Positions 4,753-5,791 of a stretch of DNA of 5,791 nt are shown one piece after another. Location: NCBI GenBank assembly GCA_042138015.1, contig JBHIVA010000114.1, positions 1 through 5,791 on the forward strand. Reading direction: 5' to 3'. Positions within the stretch are counted from its first letter, which is position 1. Each line of letters opens with the position of its first letter. Both the position numbers and the translations under genes were made by a program. This DNA is from TH1177 sp042138015. Lineage in GTDB: Archaea > Thermoproteota > Nitrososphaeria > Nitrososphaerales > Nitrososphaeraceae. Under the pieces are notes generated by a model that saw nothing but the letters and a program-made list of their open reading frames with translations, had not been told where the DNA came from and did not search any database.

Positions 4753-5791
4753 TTATAAATTATGTTTATCCAGATAAAATTTGTCGATAATTTTCCCGTC
4801 ATTGGTATGAAATTCTCCCCTCAATGTCTTACCGCTATTTTCTATATGTATTTTTAAAAACCCAAATTGACTTGTCTGAATAGCATAAAAATTTGGTTTC
4901 TCTGTAATCTTGTCCAATTTATCACCTGCAGTACCGACTGTTAGAAATATTATGCCTTCTGGATTCTGATAGTATGACTTTGAATGACTTGTGACAAGTG
5001 GTTTTGGTTTAACTGACTTATTACTTGTATTTTCAAATTCCTCATTATACAAAATAGGAAATGTTCTTTCATAATACTGGTTATGACTTGATAATACCAT
5101 ATCTACACCATATTCTTGAAATAGTTGATGATATGTTTCCCTCAAATCTTTTGCTTCTTTTTTGTCCTGTTTTGTAGAATAAAAAGCCTTGTGCTGATGT
5201 ATTATTATCCATTCAATATATGAATCTTTTGAAGCTTTCTTTAAATCATCTTTAATAAAATCATACTGTTTACTTCCATGTACATAAGGATGTTCTGTAG
5301 ACATACTAATAAAATGAATATTTTCAAAGTCATGTGAATAATATGGATTATCTATTTGATGATAATCAGCAATCTGTTTGTATATTGTTGCAAATTCAGC
5401 ATCATGATTTCCTATTGCAATTTTCATCTTGTCTTTAATTGGCTCTGTCATGTTAATCCAGCAAGAGGCGGATGGTACCTTTTTCACATGGTCTCCTGTA
5501 GTTATAATCAAATCTGGATATTCATCAAGAATGTTGTTTATTGTATTTTTTGTTTCTTCATTACATGACCAGTCTCCAACCGCTACAAAGTTATCTCCTT
5601 TTGTATCATCTCTTAATTGAGTAACTTGTACCTCATCATCAAGAGAATATTTTTCATTCTCAATTTGTTTTTTATCATTATCTTTAACTTCATCCATATC
5701 ATTTATCTTATCCAAATTGTTCTTATCTTCTGACTTTATTTCTGTCCTATTTTCTTCTTTAAACTCAAAATATTCATTTGGGTCAAAGATA
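4753..5791 (-). CDS. Metallophosphoesterase C, altered metal site, 5' partial
   Basis: Third paralogue, on the minus strand, with 345 residues visible. The frame stays open from 5715 (a TTG that could be mistaken for the start) to the window edge, reading IFDPNEYFEFKEEN at the edge. This matches the linker motif IFDPGEYFEE of gene B, so the true start and probably a membrane anchor lie outside. Counting from the TTG at 5715, motif I is VGDWSC (D48, C51), the partner Cys is C85, motif III is GNHD (N103, H104) and motif IV is HQHKAFYS (H175). Motif II is GDHVK instead of GDLSY, so D75 remains but the Tyr is K78. Motif V is SHNQYYER instead of GHxHxYER, so H211 remains but the second His is Q213. 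In purple acid phosphatases that Tyr and that His bind the same ferric ion, so one metal site is probably changed or lost. The fold is otherwise intact and the frame long and clean, arguing against a pseudogene. It may use a different metal, have weak activity, or bind without catalysis. It ends in DKFYLDKHNL, diverged from DEFxIIKN of A and B. Confidence 0.85.
   Translation of the reverse strand, partial: IFDPNEYFEFKEENRTEIKSEDKNNLDKINDMDEVKDNDKKQIENEKYSLDDEVQVTQLRDDTKGDNFVAVGDWSCNEETKNTINNILDEYPDLIITTGDHVKKVPSASCWINMTEPIKDKMKIAIGNHDAEFATIYKQIADYHQIDNPYYSHDFENIHFISMSTEHPYVHGSKQYDFIKDDLKKASKDSYIEWIIIHQHKAFYSTKQDKKEAKDLRETYHQLFQEYGVDMVLSSHNQYYERTFPILYNEEFENTSNKSVKPKPLVTSHSKSYYQNPEGIIFLTVGTAGDKLDKITEKPNFYAIQTSQFGFLKIHIENSGKTLRGEFHTNDGKIIDKFYLDKHNL

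Noticed and set aside
5356..5620. Two plus-strand open frames opposite gene C.
   Set aside because: They lie antisense to motifs I-III of gene C, with no features of their own.
4753..5791. Gene C as a decaying pseudogene because of its lost motif residues.
   Set aside because: The frame is long and uninterrupted, and all other motifs, the Cys pair and the core strands are kept. The changes are limited to ligands of one metal site.
1..5791. CRISPR array, tRNA, rRNA or riboswitch.
   Set aside because: No regularly spaced long repeats, no tRNA-like T-loop and no conserved RNA motif were found by reading. The repeats present are short and AT-rich.

Overview
The window looks like archaeal chromosome, most probably from an AT-rich ammonia-oxidising archaeon of the Nitrososphaeria (Nitrosocosmicus/Nitrososphaera type). 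This rests on low GC by eye, TTG initiation codons closely preceded by TATA-like boxes, extracytoplasmic Asn/Asp/Lys-rich proteins, and insertion-sequence debris resembling archaeal DDE transposases. The taxonomic call is an inference from style and could not be checked by a search.

Layout. Bases 1 to about 560 hold two broken insertion-sequence genes: the C-terminal part of a DDE transposase on the plus strand, interrupted by an in-frame TAA, and on the minus strand the N-terminal helix-turn-helix piece of a second, different transposase. Bases about 600-1386 are an AT-rich stretch with no convincing gene. From 1425 to the right edge the window is taken up by three paralogous metallophosphoesterases of the purple-acid-phosphatase-like (PF00149, calcineurin-like) type: gene A (1425-2762, +), gene B (3193-4461, +) and gene C (4753 to beyond 5791, -; its 5' end is outside the window). 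A and B are tandem with a 430-bp spacer. B and C are convergent with a 291-bp spacer.

How they fit together. All three share the same core: GDWxC-like motif I, a second Cys about 33 residues on, GNH(D/E), an HK motif and a GHxHxYER-like motif V. A and B also share the C-terminal block DEF(S/T)IIKN; C ends in a diverged version. A carries an N-terminal signal sequence or anchor and B a membrane anchor, so the enzymes should work outside the cytoplasmic membrane, probably releasing phosphate from phosphoesters. The copies have diverged in informative ways. A has an extra segment of about 87 residues, rich in Lys and Glu, between motifs III and IV. B has a Cys-Ser repeat before its anchor, then acidic and Asn-rich linkers. 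C has lost the Tyr of motif II and the last His of motif V, which in purple acid phosphatases are both ligands of the same (ferric) metal site, while all ligands of the other site are kept. B and C share a short motif, IFDP(G/N)EYFE, ahead of the catalytic domain. The most interesting content is therefore this small expanded family, including one member with a selectively altered metal centre, next to an IS-decay region.
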